A stretch of DNA of 64,000 nt from Fibrobacteria bacterium. GTDB lineage: Bacteria; Fibrobacterota; Fibrobacteria; UBA5070. The stretch covers positions 5,448 through 69,447 of the forward strand of contig JACKCV010000007.1 of assembly GCA_020633825.1 (NCBI GenBank). Direction: 5' to 3'. The notes under the pieces are model-generated. The model was not told where the DNA came from. It was given only the letters and a program-made list of their open reading frames with translations, and did no database searches. The position numbers and the translations under genes were made by a program. Within the stretch, counting starts at the first letter, position 1. Each line of letters opens with the position of its first letter. Positions 1 to 8,752 of this stretch are shown here, one piece after another.

Positions 1-137
1 CCGCTCGGAACCCCACCTGGCGGATCGATCCGCGGAGGCCGAGTCCATCCTCCTCGAAGGCTCCGTGCCGTCGTCCGGGGATCGGGAGGCTCGCCGCCTC
101 GCCGACCGGAATCCGTCGAGGGTCGCCGGGAGGACTC

Positions 138-899
138 CTATCCTCCGGGGTGGAACCAGAGGGCCGAATTCCAGAGGAAATGCAGGAGGATCGCCGGCCA
201 AAGACTGCGGGTCCGGGCGGTGGTCCAGCCCAGGATCCACCCCAGGGCCAGGAGGATGGGAAACGCTCCGATCCGCATGTGCATGGCGGCGAAGAGGAAG
301 GCTTGGGCGAAGTTGGCGAAACGGGGTGCGACGTTCCTCTGGAGGACGTCCGCGAGGGCGCCTCGAAACAGCAATTCCTCCACGAAGGCCAGCACGAGGA
401 TGGCCGACACTTCCAGGGCGAGGGGAAGGCGATTGTCGAGGTCGGCCAGATCGATGTCGAAGGTCCCGTATCCGAGGGGATAGTGGAAGTTGACGACCGC
501 GGAGACCATCGCCAGGAGCAGGGCGATCATGGCGGCCATCGCGGGGATCGTCCAGGCCAGGTCGGCACCGCGCACGCGCCTTGGATCGAGCCATTTCTTC
601 ATCGGCCAGACCGGCAGGAAAGCGCAACCGGTCATCACCATCGCCACGATGCCCCCGTGGGCGTAGAACAGGGAGAGGGAGAGGGGAGTCGGCTGGGCGA
701 GGATGGCCAGATTCGCCCCGGGAACGAGGAGCAGCCCCAGGAGGAAAAGACGCGAACGGAGTCGAGTCTCCGGGTCGTTGCGGGCGGCTTCCGGGTTGTC
801 GTGTGGATCGGAGAGGCGGAGGCCGCACGAAGCGCAGAACAGGTCGCCCGGGCGGGGGGACGACTGGCAGTTCGGGCAGTGGGGAGGTGTCGGCTCCAT
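138..899 (-). CDS. CPBP-family intramembrane metalloprotease with N-terminal zinc ribbon
   Basis: The 253-residue protein begins with a short zinc ribbon (CPNC near residue 8, CASC near residue 22), followed by about six to seven hydrophobic helices. The CPBP/CAAX-protease motif EELLFRG lies in a helix in the second half, and a later conserved His motif (AAMHM) is present, as expected for the glutamate and histidine ligands of this family. Family members cleave prenylated proteins in eukaryotes and have roles in bacteriocin immunity or membrane proteolysis in bacteria; the substrate here cannot be told. The zinc ribbon fused to a CPBP domain is common in environmental bacteria. It lies on the same strand as the next zinc-ribbon membrane protein, about 115 bases away; that gap contains a run of nine G at 970-978. 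The family call is firm, the role unknown. Confidence 0.85.
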   Translation of the reverse strand: MEPTPPHCPNCQSSPRPGDLFCASCGLRLSDPHDNPEAARNDPETRLRSRLFLLGLLLVPGANLAILAQPTPLSLSLFYAHGGIVAMVMTGCAFLPVWPMKKWLDPRRVRGADLAWTIPAMAAMIALLLAMVSAVVNFHYPLGYGTFDIDLADLDNRLPLALEVSAILVLAFVEELLFRGALADVLQRNVAPRFANFAQAFLFAAMHMRIGAFPILLALGWILGWTTARTRSLWPAILLHFLWNSALWFHPGG

Positions 900-1013
900 G
901 TCGGAGGATGGTCCCGTTCTGGAAGGAGGAAACGATTCGGGCGCGATGGGAAACCTGCTCGGCGGATGCGGGGGGGGGCGCGTGCGGTCCGGGAAGGGGG
1001 GCTTCGTTTCGAA

Positions 1014-1544
1014 CTATTGCAAGGCCGAGGCCGGGATTCCCAGGACCTTGGCATCGCGGGAGGCCCTCCAGGCCTGGTACAGCAGGATCGAGAGCGCGGA
1101 GAGCAGGACCAGTCCGAGGATTCCGACCAGTTTGCCGGACAGCACGACCAGCAAGCGCAGGAAGGTCGTCGCCGAGCTGATCGCGAAAGAGGTGAGGAAG
1201 GCCGCTTCCGGCTGGGATCGGCTCCACCGGCGAAGGCCCAGGCAGAGGACGATGATCGACAGGGCTTCCCAGGGCATCGTACGCTTGGAGAACAAGGTGA
1301 ATACGAATCCCAGGGCGGCCAGGGCGGCCCAGAACATCAAGGCGGATCGTCCTCGATCGATGCCGTTGCGCACGTCGGGGATCTCCCGGACCTTCTCGGA
1401 ACCGCAAGCGCGGCAGTGGATGTCGGATTCCTCGCGAGGAGATCCGCAGGAGCCGCACACGCTTCCGCGCCAGGATTCGACTCCCGGATGGAGCTCATCC
1501 GGATCGACCTCGATGGAATCCTCGAAATTCTGGAAGTCCGACAT
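1014..1544 (-). CDS. Zinc-ribbon membrane protein of unknown function
   Basis: The 176-residue protein has an acidic N-terminus, a treble-clef-like zinc ribbon (CGSC near residue 31 and CRAC near residue 45), then three or four hydrophobic segments from about residue 66 to 157. I chose the ATG at 1544 because it gives a compact protein starting just before the acidic region; the open frame upstream is GC-rich and looks non-coding, and no strong Shine-Dalgarno sequence is visible. I do not recognise a named family. It sits upstream of the CPBP protease gene on the same strand and shares the zinc ribbon plus membrane architecture, so the two may be co-expressed; that is inference only. Confidence 0.65.
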   Translation of the reverse strand: MSDFQNFEDSIEVDPDELHPGVESWRGSVCGSCGSPREESDIHCRACGSEKVREIPDVRNGIDRGRSALMFWAALAALGFVFTLFSKRTMPWEALSIIVLCLGLRRWSRSQPEAAFLTSFAISSATTFLRLLVVLSGKLVGILGLVLLSALSILLYQAWRASRDAKVLGIPASALQ

Positions 1545-1889
1545 GGTAGGGGCCTTTGGGGGGCGGAGCCGATGGGGGCGAAAGGGGAGAACCTCGAACG
1601 ACGGGAAATGTAGACGGTCGCTTGCAAGCGGATGGATCGGGTGGAGACGGAACCACCGGACCCCTGCTCCGGGGAAGGCACGGCTCGGTCCCTTCCCGAA
1701 GGGGCTTCGGGGGCTCGATCCCCGACCCGAGGATGCCGCTGGCCACGGCCGCGGCGGTTCCTGTCCGGAACGCGGGATCGTCGGGGTCCCCCCGGGGCCG
1801 GACCGAACGGAGGAATTGCTATGCTGGTCGGGCGCCTCAGGGCCGACCGAGGACGGAATCCACTCCTTCGGAGGGAAAGGATCGAAACC
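1545..1889. other. Divergent intergenic region with a 12-bp palindrome
   Basis: These 345 bases separate the zinc-ribbon gene (minus) from the LprI-like gene (plus), so both promoters should lie here. A perfect 12-bp palindrome (CGCTTGCAAGCG) at 1619-1630 is a possible operator. A TGC-TATGCT string at 1817-1825 resembles an extended -10 element but also overlaps an alternative ribosome site and ATG at 1821. Nothing else stands out. Confidence 0.3.
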
Positions 1890-2636
1890 ATGCTGTTGCC
1901 GGTTCTTGTCTGGGTCCATTCCCAATGCTTCGCGGCGAGCTTCGATTGTCGCAAGGCCTCCCACCGCGTGGAGCGGGCCATCTGCGGGGACTCGATCCTT
2001 TCCGGACTGGATTCGCGCTTGTCCCAGGAGTGGAAGGCCGCATCGAAGGCCTTTCCTGCCTCGTCGGATGCGGCCTACCTCAAGGGGCGACAGAAGGCCT
2101 GGGTGGACGATTCCCGTCGACGGGAACTTCCCTTGGAGGAATTGCGGCGAAGATGGACCCTTCGCCTCGAGGAGCTTTCCTTCAAGAGAGGCCTTCGGGA
2201 TTTGCGTACGATTCCGGATACCCTGGAGGCGCGGACGGGGGTGCGCCTGGAATCCCGCGGGACGTGCCTGGAATCGAGTTTCGATTCCGAGGAGGGGGTC
2301 GCCCAACGGGAGGCCGCCGACGTGCTGGAACTCCGGAGAGGCGATCCCCCAGGGCTCTTGCACTTCGAATATGCCAAGTGCATCGACCAGCATGAATGCC
2401 GGGGCTGCGACGTTTCGGGGCTGGCCCGGGAAGTGGGATCCACTCCGGGCCGCCGTCGGTTTCGTTGGAAGATGGAGGTGGAGGAGGACACCAGCGCCGG
2501 GATCATCTCCTTCTGGAGGGATTCGATCGAGGTGGTCGTGGAACGCTACCCGAGATCCCTGTGTGGAGACGGAGCCGGCTTCGATCGAGCTTCGACCTTC
2601 CGAAGGTCCGGTCTCTGGCTGCTTCCGGAGCGCTGA
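1890..2636 (+). CDS. Secreted protein with LprI-like (DUF1311) N-terminal domain
   Basis: From the ATG at 1890 the 248-residue protein has a short hydrophobic leader (LLPVLVWVHSQCFAA) followed by a segment matching the LprI/DUF1311 pattern: SFDCRKA, then VERAICGDS, then LDSRLSQEW, and a conserved W about 30 residues later. In that family the two cysteines form a disulfide, and some members inhibit lysozyme. The remaining 150 residues contain further Cys pairs (EYAKCIDQHECRGC) and no recognised domain. A GGAGGGAAAGG ribosome site precedes 1890. An alternative ATG at 1821 also has a good GGAGGA site and would add 23 basic residues before the leader. Export to the periplasm is likely; lysozyme inhibition is only a family-based possibility. 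Confidence 0.7.
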   Translation: MLLPVLVWVHSQCFAASFDCRKASHRVERAICGDSILSGLDSRLSQEWKAASKAFPASSDAAYLKGRQKAWVDDSRRRELPLEELRRRWTLRLEELSFKRGLRDLRTIPDTLEARTGVRLESRGTCLESSFDSEEGVAQREAADVLELRRGDPPGLLHFEYAKCIDQHECRGCDVSGLAREVGSTPGRRRFRWKMEVEEDTSAGIISFWRDSIEVVVERYPRSLCGDGAGFDRASTFRRSGLWLLPER

Positions 2637-2834
2637 GGCCTCCCTCCGCCTCGGGGTCGAACGGACCCGTGGAGAACTGGTCGAGGCGTGGCTCCCCTAT
2701 CCCTTCGGGGAGGGGCGGCGCGGGGGAAGCCTTCGAAGGTCGCCGACCTGGGGATGCCCCGGGAAGCGGTGCCTGCGGGAATAGGTAGATTGAGACGGAC
2801 GTTCAATTTGTTCCGTTTCACCGGGGAGGCTCCC

Positions 2835-3449
2835 TTGGCTGCTTGTTGCGAATCCTGTTCGACCCCGCAGGATGTCCTGCGGGACGGGTACTGGAAAGCA
2901 TTGGTGTGGGCCTTGGTCCTCAATGCCCTGATGTTCGTCGTGGAATTGTCCGGAGCCTTGAAGAGCGACTCGGTCTCGCTGTTGGCCGATGCGGTCGATT
3001 TCCTCGGGGATGCCTTCAACTACGGGGCGAGTCTGGCCGTCCTGGGACTGGCCCTGGTGTGGCGATCGCGATTGGCCTTGGTCAAGGGAACGGTGATGGG
3101 GCTGTGGGGCGTGGCGGTTCTGGCCCGTTCGCTCTGGCTGCTTTTCAGCTCGTCCGTGCCCGACGCCTCCATGATGACGGTGGTCGGGTTCATGGCCTTG
3201 GGCACCAACCTGGGGGTGGCGATCCTCCTCTGGAAGTATCGGTCCGGCGATTCCAACCAGCGGGCGGTCTGGCTTTGCACACGCAACGATGCCTTGGCCA
3301 ATGTCGCCGTCCTGGCCGCTTCCCAGGCCGTGTCGTGGACCGGCCAGGGGTGGCCCGATGTGCTCGCGGCGGTGGGGATCGCTGGATTGGGAGTCACGGG
3401 GGGCTGGTCGGTGATCCGGCAAGCCAGGAGCGAACTCCGCGATTCCTGA
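2835..3449 (+). CDS. Cation diffusion facilitator (CDF) family transporter
   Basis: The product has about six hydrophobic helices and CDF-type metal sites: ADAVDFLGD in the second helix (Asp pair), and NDALANVAV in the fifth helix, where the family usually has H/DxxxD. It would export divalent metal such as Zn, Fe or Co from the cytoplasm in exchange for protons. It is short (204 residues) and lacks the usual C-terminal cytoplasmic domain, as in short CDF proteins. I chose a TTG start at 2835 because a GGGGAGG ribosome site ends five bases upstream and the protein then begins with a Cys-rich segment (AACCESC) before helix 1. In-frame sequence further upstream looks non-coding. The Cys-rich N-terminus could bind the metal. 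Confidence 0.75.
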   Translation: MAACCESCSTPQDVLRDGYWKALVWALVLNALMFVVELSGALKSDSVSLLADAVDFLGDAFNYGASLAVLGLALVWRSRLALVKGTVMGLWGVAVLARSLWLLFSSSVPDASMMTVVGFMALGTNLGVAILLWKYRSGDSNQRAVWLCTRNDALANVAVLAASQAVSWTGQGWPDVLAAVGIAGLGVTGGWSVIRQARSELRDS

Positions 3450-3557
3450 ACCGGGGAAATGGGGATCGCCGGTACAAGGAACGACCGATCCCCGACGTGT
3501 TAGGGATCTCGGTCCTGGTGGATTCCAAGAACGGGGGAGATACCCCCCCGCGGTGAA

Positions 3558-4013
3558 TCAGTTGGGAATCGAGGAGTTCCGAATCTCGGTCAGGAATTCC
3601 ATGGAATCCTGGAATCGCCGGTATACGCTGGCGAATCGGACGTAGGCGACCTCGTCGACCGCCTGCAATTCCTTGATCACCAATTCACCGACCAGTTTGC
3701 TTTGGATTTCATGGGATCCGAGTTGCTGCAGCAACGTCTCGACGCGGTCGGCGATGGCTTCGATCTGCTTCACGCCCACGGGGCGTTTCTTGCAGGCCAG
3801 GCTGACCCCTTTGATGATCTTGTCGCGATCGAAGGCTTCGCGGCGACCGTCCGACTTGACCACCTGCATCTCGAGGGATTCGATGTATTCGTAGGTGGTG
3901 AAACGCTTGCCGCAGCCGAGGCATTCGCGACGGCGACGGATCGCGCGCCCTTCCTTGGCCGAACGGGAGTCGACGACCTTGTCTTCCGGGAAGTTGCAGA
4001 AAGGGCACAACAT
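3558..4013 (-). CDS. nrdR: Transcriptional repressor NrdR
   Basis: The 151-residue product has the NrdR architecture at the usual length: an N-terminal zinc ribbon (CPFC at residues 3-6, CLGC at 31-34) followed by an ATP-cone domain (VVKSDGRREAFDRDKI, then KRPV and the terminal helices). NrdR senses dATP/ATP through the cone and represses ribonucleotide reductase operons by binding NrdR boxes; no nrd genes lie in this window. Its ATG is three bases after the stop codon of the DEAD-box helicase gene, so the two are almost certainly cotranscribed. The call is secure. Confidence 0.97.
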   Translation of the reverse strand: MLCPFCNFPEDKVVDSRSAKEGRAIRRRRECLGCGKRFTTYEYIESLEMQVVKSDGRREAFDRDKIIKGVSLACKKRPVGVKQIEAIADRVETLLQQLGSHEIQSKLVGELVIKELQAVDEVAYVRFASVYRRFQDSMEFLTEIRNSSIPN

Positions 4014-4016
4014 GGA

Positions 4017-5708
4017 TCAGTGCCTGCGGGAGCGTCCGCGGTCGCCGCCGCCGGAGCGTCCATGGCGATCTCCGCCGCCGTGGTGGGAACGTCCGCCGCC
4101 GCCGTGCCGGGGGCGATCGTCGCCACCGTCCTCGACTCCGATCTTGGACATTTCCGTTCCCAGCAAGGTCGCATCTTTCTGTCCGTAGAACTCCTCGCGA
4201 TAGGCCTTGGAGAGCAGCAGAGCCAGCCCCATGCGAGTGCTTTCGGCCTGCACCAATTCGGGGAGGGCGGCGGCGATCTTCTCGGCCGCGCGCTGGACGG
4301 CGCGCATGCTGTCGCGTTCGGCCCGCTCCAGCAACCCGACACACCGTTCGACGAGCACGGAGGCGCTCTTGTCGGAGTCGAAGGCGGGCACCTTCTCGAA
4401 ACGGATGTCGAAGCGACGACCGATTCCCTTGACGGCGAGCTCTTCCAGTTCGGAAACGACCGACCAGGCGACACCGGTCTTGCCGGCGCGGGCGGTCCGG
4501 CCCGCACGGTGCACGTACACATCCGGTTCCATCGGCATCTCGTACTGGATGACACAGGGAATGTCGGAGATGTCGATGCCGCGCGCGGCCACATCGGTGG
4601 TGACCAGGTAGCGGGTCTTGCGCTTGCGGAAGCGATCCATCACCTGTTCGCGGGCGGTCTGGCTCATGTCTCCGGAGAACGGTTCCGCCGACAGGCCCCA
4701 GGAACGCAGGTAGTCGGAGAGATACCCGACATCGCGACGCGTGTTGCAGAAGATGAAGGCCATTTCGGGATGGTCGTGTTCGAGGATGTCGAAGACGGCC
4801 TTGTCCTTGGCGAGTTTGTCGACGACCACGTACCGATGGCTGATGGCGTCGACGGAGCGCTTCTTCTGGGACAGCGAGAGGAACTTGGGATTGCGCAGGA
4901 ACTCCCGGGCCAGGTGCTTCACGTTCTCGGTGATGGTGGCCGAGAACATGTAGGTGCAACGGTCCTGGGGGATCATCTGGCGGATGCGGGACATGTCGGG
5001 GTAGAACCCCATGGAAAGCATCTCGTCGGCTTCGTCGAGGACGAGGTCGCGGATGGATCCGGCCTTGAAATGACCCTTCTGGAGCATGTCGATCACGCGA
5101 CCGGGCGTGCCGATCACGATATGGGCGTCCTTCAGCCCTTCGATCTGCTTCTCGTATCCGACGCCGCCGTACACCACGACGGACTTGACGCCCTTGTCGG
5201 CGCCGAGGAGCTCGGCTTCCTTGGCGACTTGCAAGGCCAGTTCGCGGGTGGGGATGAGGATGAGGGCCTGGGGGGCGCGGTGCTCGATCTCGATGATCTC
5301 CACCAGGGGGATCATGAAGGCGCCGGTCTTCCCCGAACCCGTCCGGGATTGCGTGATCAGATCCTGTCCGCCCAGGAGATAGGGGATGGCCTTCCTCTGG
5401 ACGAGCATGGGGTTGGTCCACCCCTGGCGTGCCACGGCGGCCTGGACGGCCGGTCCGACCTGGTCGAAGCTGAAATCGGGCAGAGGGGGTTCGGGCTCGA
5501 CGATGTCGTTGAGGTCGTCGTCGGCGCCGGAGGCGTCCGTCTCGAGGCTCTCGGCGGAGAAGCCCGCCGTGTCCTCGGAGGTGTCTGCGGAATCGGTCGC
5601 GGAAGTTTCCAGCGCGTCCGTCTCCACGGGAATGGAGGTGGCCAAGGGGGTGGCAGGATTGGCGCTCTGGGGCACCGGGGAGGTTTCGTCCATGTTCTCT
5701 GTTTGCAT
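4017..5708 (-). CDS. DEAD-box ATP-dependent RNA helicase
   Basis: The 563-residue protein carries the full helicase core: Q motif region near residue 80-104, Walker A SRTGSGKT (121-128), PTREL (153-157), TPGR (about 201), the DEAD box at 225-228, SAT (about 255), and the C-terminal lobe with ARGID and HRAGRTARAG. It unwinds RNA in ribosome assembly or mRNA turnover. An unusual 70-residue Ser/Thr/Glu/Asp-rich N-terminal extension precedes the core, and the last 35 residues are Gly/Arg/His-rich (an RGG-like tail), which often binds RNA. A second ATG six codons downstream (near 5693) is a possible start. It is the first gene of a two-gene unit with nrdR. The exact helicase subfamily (RhlE, DeaD or other) cannot be fixed by eye. 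Confidence 0.93.
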   Translation of the reverse strand: MQTENMDETSPVPQSANPATPLATSIPVETDALETSATDSADTSEDTAGFSAESLETDASGADDDLNDIVEPEPPLPDFSFDQVGPAVQAAVARQGWTNPMLVQRKAIPYLLGGQDLITQSRTGSGKTGAFMIPLVEIIEIEHRAPQALILIPTRELALQVAKEAELLGADKGVKSVVVYGGVGYEKQIEGLKDAHIVIGTPGRVIDMLQKGHFKAGSIRDLVLDEADEMLSMGFYPDMSRIRQMIPQDRCTYMFSATITENVKHLAREFLRNPKFLSLSQKKRSVDAISHRYVVVDKLAKDKAVFDILEHDHPEMAFIFCNTRRDVGYLSDYLRSWGLSAEPFSGDMSQTAREQVMDRFRKRKTRYLVTTDVAARGIDISDIPCVIQYEMPMEPDVYVHRAGRTARAGKTGVAWSVVSELEELAVKGIGRRFDIRFEKVPAFDSDKSASVLVERCVGLLERAERDSMRAVQRAAEKIAAALPELVQAESTRMGLALLLSKAYREEFYGQKDATLLGTEMSKIGVEDGGDDRPRHGGGGRSHHGGGDRHGRSGGGDRGRSRRH

Positions 5709-5858
5709 TGGCAGGGAAAACTAGCTCAACACACTCGAAAGGGTTTGCCGAAGGATGCTCTTGAAGGGATGCAAGCCGCATCGGAAGAACGGTCTAGGGC
5801 GGGTGCGGATTCGGGACCCTGCTCCTGGGCGCGATCCTGGGAAGCAACTCGGAGCGGG

Positions 5859-6986
5859 TCAGGGCCGAACTCCATAGATCATGCGGGCCAGGACCAGTCC
5901 ATGATCGGAGGTCCAAAGGGTGTCGCCCGATCCGGTGAGGAACCAGGAATCGAGGCGAACCGAGGTGGAGTCCACCCGACAGGCACCTTGGTGACGGACG
6001 TAGTCGATGCGACGTCCCGAGGTCTCGTAGCTTCCGGTCGCGGAGCGGTTGTTCGAGACGCAGCAGGTCGGGCCCCGGGACCTGTTGCCCGCATCCGTCC
6101 AGGAATCCTTCCAGCCAGCCTGGGTGAGCAGGGAGTCGGCATCCAAGCCGGGGGCGGAGTTCAAATCCCCCAGGAGGACGCGACCCGCGGGAGGGTCGAT
6201 GGCAAGTTCGGAACGCAGGGAATCCGCCACCAGGACGAGTTCGGTGGCCTGGTTCTTCCTCTGGAACGGCAGCACTTCCAGATGCGTATTCCAGGATTCC
6301 AGATGGAATCCATCGGCGGCGCTCAGGAGAAGACCTTGCGCGGCGCGTTCGGATGTGGCGCGACGGCCGATCAGCTCGATGGACAAGACGCTTTTGAAGG
6401 GAAGGATCACGTCCCTCCGGACTGTCCAGCGCGGGGAGACCAAGGTGGCCAACCCCTCGTGGAAGACCACGTGGATCGAATCCCCGCCGGGTCGTCCGAC
6501 CACGACATCCACGGGATTGAGGGCGTGTCGATGCAGGGAGTAGTCGGCAAGTCCCAGGGAATCGAGGTCATGCCGCAGGGTATCGAGCATGTCCATGACG
6601 ATCTTGCCGTCCCGTTCCAGGTGCAAGCACTCCTGGAGTCCCACGAGATCCGGCCGGAGCGCGGCGATCTCGACGGCGATTCTCCGGATGCGTTCCCGGG
6701 GAAGGGAGCGGGCCGCATCGGCGTAGATGCCCTCGACTCGGCGATACACCACGGAATCGCTTCCCTGGTCGATGAACAGGAGATCCTCGACCCGGAATCC
6801 GATGGACAAATTCAGGGATGCGGCCAGCACAGTATCCGGTCGCGATCCCTCCACGCAGGTTTGAGGCCCGGACAGCGTCTGGGGACGCCAAGGAACGTCC
6901 GATGGCCCGTTCCCGCAGGAGAGAAGGAACAGGGTCGCCGCCAGGGAGAGTGCCTTTCCCGATCGGTAATGGGCGAAGTCGATCAT
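5859..6986 (-). CDS. Endonuclease/exonuclease/phosphatase-fold lipoprotein
   Basis: The 375-residue product starts with a lipoprotein signal (LFLLSCGN, Cys near residue 24) and contains the EEP fold signatures: an N-terminal Asn motif (AASLNLS), the metal-binding Glu motif DLVGLQE, LLGDLNSAP with the catalytic Asp/Asn, and the terminal SDHGLV with the active-site Asp-His. Family members cleave phosphodiesters or phosphomonoesters (nucleases, sphingomyelinases, inositol phosphatases). A lipid-anchored member probably acts in the periplasm or at the cell surface; the substrate is unknown. The start ATG overlaps the stop of the upstream beta-barrel gene (ATGA at 6983-6986), implying translational coupling. 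Confidence 0.85.
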   Translation of the reverse strand: MIDFAHYRSGKALSLAATLFLLSCGNGPSDVPWRPQTLSGPQTCVEGSRPDTVLAASLNLSIGFRVEDLLFIDQGSDSVVYRRVEGIYADAARSLPRERIRRIAVEIAALRPDLVGLQECLHLERDGKIVMDMLDTLRHDLDSLGLADYSLHRHALNPVDVVVGRPGGDSIHVVFHEGLATLVSPRWTVRRDVILPFKSVLSIELIGRRATSERAAQGLLLSAADGFHLESWNTHLEVLPFQRKNQATELVLVADSLRSELAIDPPAGRVLLGDLNSAPGLDADSLLTQAGWKDSWTDAGNRSRGPTCCVSNNRSATGSYETSGRRIDYVRHQGACRVDSTSVRLDSWFLTGSGDTLWTSDHGLVLARMIYGVRP

Positions 6987-7939
6987 GGGAATCTCCACTC
7001 GAACACCACGGAGCCGGCGAGGAACCATCCGTCGAAGTTTCCCTCCACGGCGTGGTAGGAGTAGCGGCTCGATCGTCCCACCGCCTCTTCCCGCGAACCG
7101 ATCCAGATCGACTGCACCTCGGGATTCCTTCCGGGAGCTTGGATCCACAGGTAGTCGCCCGTTTCGGGATAATCGAAGGCGGCATCGAACACCTGGGAGG
7201 AGCCCTGCTTTTCGGCCAGCACGAAGGAGGGAAGGTGGGTGAGCCTCCATCCCCCACGCAACTCCAGGCCGAAGAATCGAGTCGGCACCCATTCGAGGCT
7301 CGCGAACCATTTGTGCACCGGCGTGACCAGGGGGTCGGGGGTGATCGCGAAGGTGATCTGGTCGTCGGGGGCGGCATCGGGGCCGAGGTATTGGGCATCG
7401 AGGGTGACCGAAGCATCCCCGGCCAGGACTCCCAGCCCATACCCGAATCCAGCCCGCATCCAGGAAGTCCAGGCGGGCATCCAGGAAACCTGAGCCGTGA
7501 GGGGGACGAAGAGGAAACGCTCCGAGGCTTGGATGCAGCCCGCGAGACTCGTGAGCCGGTCCGCCTGGACGCGCAGGTCGTCGCAGGTGATCCGATTGTC
7601 GCGGTCGTTGTCCTCCAGATTGAAGGGCACCTCGCTTTGGTGGAAGGTCTCGATCCACTGCTCCATTTCCAGATCCAGGTTCCAAGGACCGCGCCGGACA
7701 CCGAGGCGTTTCTGGGCGGCCGGGTGTCCATCGAACCCCTTCACCGCGTAGGGATTGGTTCCCGCGGCTTCCCGGGTGAGATTCTCCAGGAGGACCAGCG
7801 TGCGGTTGAGGTCGACGCCGTCGTAATGGGAGTAGCCTGCGGAGACCCCCGCCCGCAACGTCCAGGGCCCGACGGGTCTCCACAGCTCGGTACCGTGGAG
7901 AAATGTCAGGAGGGAGAGGAGGAGCGGGGCGACCATCAA
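6983..7939 (-). CDS. Predicted outer-membrane beta-barrel protein, unknown function
   Basis: The 318-residue protein starts with a signal peptide (VAPLLLSLLTFLHG) and is then rich in alternating aromatic/hydrophobic strands separated by acidic turns, with repeated Trp/Tyr/Phe at strand ends. It finishes with FEWRFP, close to the aromatic terminal signature of BAM-inserted barrels. A central DNDRDNRITCDDL segment resembles a calcium-binding acidic loop. No family is recognised. Start may be the ATG at 7939 or the next one at 7936. The 3' end overlaps the EEP lipoprotein gene by 4 bp, and a lipoprotein gene lies 40 bases upstream, so the three look like one envelope operon. The pair could be a surface enzyme and its outer-membrane partner, which is inference. 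Confidence 0.6.
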   Translation of the reverse strand: MMVAPLLLSLLTFLHGTELWRPVGPWTLRAGVSAGYSHYDGVDLNRTLVLLENLTREAAGTNPYAVKGFDGHPAAQKRLGVRRGPWNLDLEMEQWIETFHQSEVPFNLEDNDRDNRITCDDLRVQADRLTSLAGCIQASERFLFVPLTAQVSWMPAWTSWMRAGFGYGLGVLAGDASVTLDAQYLGPDAAPDDQITFAITPDPLVTPVHKWFASLEWVPTRFFGLELRGGWRLTHLPSFVLAEKQGSSQVFDAAFDYPETGDYLWIQAPGRNPEVQSIWIGSREEAVGRSSRYSYHAVEGNFDGWFLAGSVVFEWRFP

Positions 7940-7979
7940 CCTGGGGTGGCGGAGCGAGGGGACGCCGACATCGATGGCG

Positions 7980-8595
7980 TCAGGGCTGCTTCACGAAATC
8001 GAGGTTCCAATCTCCGGAGGCGATGGCACCCATGTTGACCTTCATCGGAACCGTCCAATGGCCGTTCGCTGGTCGGGTGGAAACGGTGGGGGGCACCGCA
8101 GGGGACGGTGACCAAGGCGTTGGCGATGAGGTTGTTGGAGGCGTCGGTGTGGAAGGGGACCGGACCGAAGAAGGGAAGCGATGCGGTGTCGGCTTGGTGG
8201 CATGTCAGAGGGGTGAAGATGAGGAGGGAATCTCCGGGGGCCATCCAGGAGCCGGCTCTGGTGTAGACCGGGCCGATCACAGGGTTGCCGAAAACACTGT
8301 CCAAAGTGACGGTTGCCAGGAAGGTGGAATCGGCTCGGACCGTGTCGGCGATGCCGAGAGTGAGGTTCTGGCCTTGGACGATCAAGGTGGTGTCGGCCGT
8401 CCAGACCCCGATGGCCAGCGGGCCGAACGCGGTGTTCCCCGGGTGGTTTTTGGAGGTGTCCGTGGGGTTCCCTGTGGAATTCGTGTCCTGGGGAACCACG
8501 GTGTTGCTGGAGGTCGGGGAGGCGCTGCCTCCATCGTCGGCACAGCCGGCGAACATGGAAACGGCGAGAACGGCGGCAAGAAGTATTCGGTTCAT
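7980..8595 (-). CDS. Lipoprotein of unknown function, frame interrupted in a G6 tract
   Basis: The start at 8595 gives a clear lipoprotein signal (LAAVLAVSMFAGC), followed by a Ser/Thr/Asn/Pro-rich spacer and a beta-rich domain. As written, the frame changes character after VTVPCGAP and runs on as Arg/His/Pro-rich sequence to 7936, overlapping the next gene. If the run of six G on the plus strand at 8088-8093 is read as five, the frame continues as a plausible globular end (NGHWTVPMKVNMG, then GDWNLDFVKQP) and stops at 7980, giving 204 residues and leaving the downstream gene its own leader. I therefore annotate to 7980 with a one-base frameshift, either a sequence error or a real indel. No family recognised. 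It probably heads the operon with the barrel and EEP genes. Confidence 0.6.
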
Positions 8596-8752
8596 TTTCG
8601 GGACCCTATCGGTGTTCTGGTTCATCCTTGCACGCGGGTTGTGGATACCAAGGTACTGATTCGCAATCCCTTGGTCGCGCAAGGAGTGTTGAAGGTTCGA
8701 GAGTTTGTGTGGATCTCCATTTCATGGAAGCCCCGACTACCTTTCTCGGCCC

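Noticed and set aside
1..137. Possible end of a gene entering from the left edge
   Set aside because: Frames are open, but no stop with protein-like sequence ends here; nothing can be supported.
150..2784. Long plus-strand frames across the CPBP and zinc-ribbon genes
   Set aside because: Their translations are Arg/Gly/Glu-rich and antisense to genes with clear motifs.
3702..7058. A plus-strand open frame of over 1100 codons opposite nrdR, the helicase and the EEP gene
   Set aside because: It spans three well-supported minus-strand genes in other frames and has shadow-like composition.
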